Shown here piece after piece: positions 5,101 to 5,892 of a stretch of DNA of 5,892 nucleotides. Source of the stretch: an uncultured Parvimonas sp. Lineage in GTDB: Bacteria > Bacillota > Clostridia > Tissierellales > Peptoniphilaceae. The stretch spans positions 1 to 5,892 of the forward strand of contig CABRGI010000054.1 in NCBI GenBank assembly GCA_902470455.1, read 5' to 3'. The notes under the pieces are model-generated. The model saw only the letters and a program-made list of their open reading frames with translations. It had not been told where the DNA came from and ran no database searches. Made by a program: the position numbers and the translations under genes. How positions within the stretch are numbered: the stretch's first letter is position 1; every line of letters starts with the position of its first letter.

Positions 5101-5892
5101 TAAGTGGAAAAAGTTCTGTTAATAATTTTAAAGTAAAGTACAATGATGGTTCAGATTTCGGTACATCCAATAATGTAGAAAACAAGTTGGAAGAACGTAC
5201 GAAAGTAGTCGTAAGTAAAGAGTGGGAAGATGATTATAAAGGTAGTATGGTATCAAGTTTAGATATTCCTTTTGCAGGAAAAAATTTATTAGATAGTTAT
5301 GGAATACCTATTCCGGCTCCGGTAAAAAGTATTGAAGTAGAATTGTATGCAGATGGTGTATCCACAGGAATCAAAAAAGAATTAAATGATAGAAATGGCT
5401 GGAAAGCAGTTTTTGATAACTTACCAGTATCCAAAACTTTAGGTGGAAAGCCTATTGAGTACACAGTAAAAGAAGTAGGAGGAGAGACGGGAAGTATAAA
5501 AATTGATGGAAGTTGGTATAAAATTGTAATTGAAGGAAGCATGAAAGAGGGCTTTAAGATAACAAATAAAAAGCTACCACCGTTGACACCGTTAATTCCA
5601 CCAACAAGAGATATCAAAGTTAAAAAGGAATGGAAAGACAGTAAAGGAAATGTTTTAGATGCTCCTGTAGAAAAGATAGAAGTTGAATTATACAAAAACG
5701 GAACAGCTACAGGAATCAAGAAGGAATTAAACAAAGACAATAACTGGACAGCTACTTTTGAAAAATTACCTGTTTCAGCAACTTTAGGGGGAACAAATCA
5801 TAACTATACAGTTAAAGAAGTTGGAGAAGATGGAAATGCAATTCAACTAAATAACAAATGGTATGGAGTTAGTTATGCCGGTACAATGAAAG
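2085..5892 (+). CDS. Large Cna-B-repeat surface adhesin, 3' end outside the window
   Basis: The frame is open from ATG 2085 to the window end (1269 codons). Residues 1-31 are a signal peptide: basic start, hydrophobic core SLLLVFFMLLNLFVPIIG, likely cleavage after VHA (A31/E32). Residues 32-120 are a Lys/Asp/Ser-rich linker with four 14-residue repeats (53-108). Residues 120-1035 form large beta-rich modules. Four carry a D-V-L-P-like motif after a strand of the y-x-v-x-v-x-N type: D341-P344, D499 (variant VEDA), D700-P703 and D905-P908. This pattern is known from DUF11-like and isopeptide-forming fimbrial domains. Two Cna-B domains follow (about 1040-1163 and 1177 onward), joined by a Pro-rich linker. 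They show K-E-W, YTVKEV and, in the first, ITNKK, the Lys, Glu and Asn expected for an intramolecular isopeptide bond. The role is presumably host or matrix adhesion at the cell wall; ligand unknown. The sorting signal should lie downstream. Base composition looks less extreme than in the IS. No lesions seen. Confidence 0.92.
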   Translation, partial: MKENSNKRMLSLLLVFFMLLNLFVPIIGVHAENTYTNKDKNIEKTVTSSKTETDSNSIKKESIKEADDSNAKKSKKIKESDDSNSENGKSISEIDKLNTEKSKLGKEDKLKPEGLKSSSRLSDQIGNLKVELKYKSQTQYYTIDQISTSIHIDASGITGEIDGMYMDIELPTKEYKNEGWSNSADKYVDNFSLPSLSEVKFIKKAEKINGSNSTIYRIHFNKIDSTTVLELPYIFSFTDGLVPSDYKLQPKVKFYNSQGTMIKELKDQEYTPKYPNYLSKKLIAGDAGNGQTVYGGLSNPNDKNRVSADKTEPVPFTFSFVKDPNTPRSTERKLDTIVIKDVLPTYENSKGETVRAKFDPSINPGWTDNHDGTISYTYKVTSQDSEHNKLNEKVILYLSFPDAKFKEGKQNISFKNKVEMTGIPYNKANNEKYESKSEIDFNITADDFSGMGILAKRVGWGQSSIPFDKYGLWSENVKYDVKIANKFSKPMKEIVLVEDAKDFDPRLYVRSIEGVFERAPEVKPLTEHVEIRAYKEDGGYDIFKPGDAVNSKTEAELADTANRVIHGEIPIENTKPVKVVYNKISIVIKNYELPPGGVIDFSVYMGFKDPFNLKYSDKKDILNTISLNAKRVLWDNTESDIQVKDSASTGFTPLKEEAGLHKGTINNNTGIEGEEVKFWITAELNKMSKGRYLKNPTMIDLLPEGLSATSDTTVSGVYNTQSLIQKWEIIKNYNNTGRDAIKIEFKSDLLANLQGGNDKKTDFNIVIEKVKINKNIISSKAETEDNNNDNEVYFSYGDSGFPEEVESAQKVKDILDINQNKRTDDFVLKSKSKVLGTVVDSIQSRKYIRSLEPDEGQTGLNYNRTFVDEITTKFSDDSGVSGRFQYKLSVRNYFNSDLRKLEIYDVLPNDKDIRGSKFRNILQSPVLIKLKGVDKTNDFNIYYRTDTYPSDDVQSEMSSDKWTLTPSNYNDVTAIKIVSKNGTVIPPYTILDIFLEMKAPLYNENLSGKSSVNNFKVKYNDGSDFGTSNNVENKLEERTKVVVSKEWEDDYKGSMVSSLDIPFAGKNLLDSYGIPIPAPVKSIEVELYADGVSTGIKKELNDRNGWKAVFDNLPVSKTLGGKPIEYTVKEVGGETGSIKIDGSWYKIVIEGSMKEGFKITNKKLPPLTPLIPPTRDIKVKKEWKDSKGNVLDAPVEKIEVELYKNGTATGIKKELNKDNNWTATFEKLPVSATLGGTNHNYTVKEVGEDGNAIQLNNKWYGVSYAGTMK
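2241..2408 (+). repeat. Four degenerate 42-bp (14-residue) tandem repeats in the adhesin linker
   Basis: Residues 53-66, 67-80, 81-94 and 95-108 align without gaps: TDSNSIKKESIKEA, DDSNAKKSKKIKES, DDSNSENGKSISEI and DKLNTEKSKLGKED. The shared pattern is D at 1 or 2, S-N at 3-4, K around 7 and I-K-E at 11-13. A weaker relative may precede them at 39-52. The repeats form a charged, probably extended stretch just after the signal peptide. Confidence 0.7.
5202..5892 (+). repeat. Two tandem Cna-B domains, the second cut by the window edge
   Basis: The first spans 5202-5573 and the second starts at about 5613. They share EVELY, TGIKKELN, W-x-A-x-F, LPVS-x-TLGG and YTVKEVG. Proposed bond residues are K1045, E1130 and N1161 in the first; K1181 and E1245 are seen in the second, whose Asn would be past the window. 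The first has 21 extra residues between KEW and EVELY. The linker LPPLTPLIPPTRD is proline-rich. Confidence 0.88.

Noticed and set aside
5297..5740. - strand open frame of 147 residues with internal repetition
   Set aside because: The repetition mirrors the two Cna-B domains on the + strand; there is no independent start signal.

Overview
The window is strongly AT-rich. It ends in a very large secreted protein with Cna-B-type repeats, and it carries an IS30-family element. This points to a low-GC Gram-positive bacterium (Bacillota), plausibly an anaerobic coccus or Gemella/Parvimonas-like organism of mucosal surfaces. The genus is an inference; there is no rRNA or housekeeping gene to fix it.
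Left part (1-784, + strand): the 3' part of an ABC-2-type permease gene of the PF06182/COG3694 kind. It is split by a frameshift near 252-273 and probably lost about ten residues there. A GTG-started reading frame overlaps its stop codon by one base. That frame is cut after 23 codons at the edge of the insertion sequence.
Middle (785-1849): a complete IS30-family element of about 1.07 kb. It has 21-bp imperfect terminal inverted repeats and one transposase gene on the - strand. The transposase frame (799-1755) is full length and unshifted but carries an in-frame TAA at codon 192, between the first and second catalytic aspartates. An inverted repeat at the element's right side traps the transposase start codon in a stem.
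Intergenic region (1850-2084): no convincing gene, but dense in structure. It has a perfect 15-bp inverted repeat (1890-1904 / 1971-1985) enclosing 66 bp, an extended -10 promoter pointing at the adhesin whose -35 lies in the left arm, an 11-bp direct repeat, a small palindrome and a strong ribosome binding site. The layout resembles an invertible promoter (phase-variation switch), although a MITE-like remnant or an operator array is also possible. It is the observation most worth following up.
Right part (2085-5892, + strand): at least 1269 codons of an exported surface protein, running off the window. It has a signal peptide, a charged linker built of four 14-residue repeats, four large beta-sandwich-like modules marked by a D-V-L-P-type motif, and two Cna-B domains with the residues for intramolecular isopeptide bonds. 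The LPXTG-type anchor, if present, lies beyond the window.
Read together, a decayed transporter operon, an IS and a probable switch region lie upstream of an apparently intact adhesin, as is common in accessory surface-protein loci.
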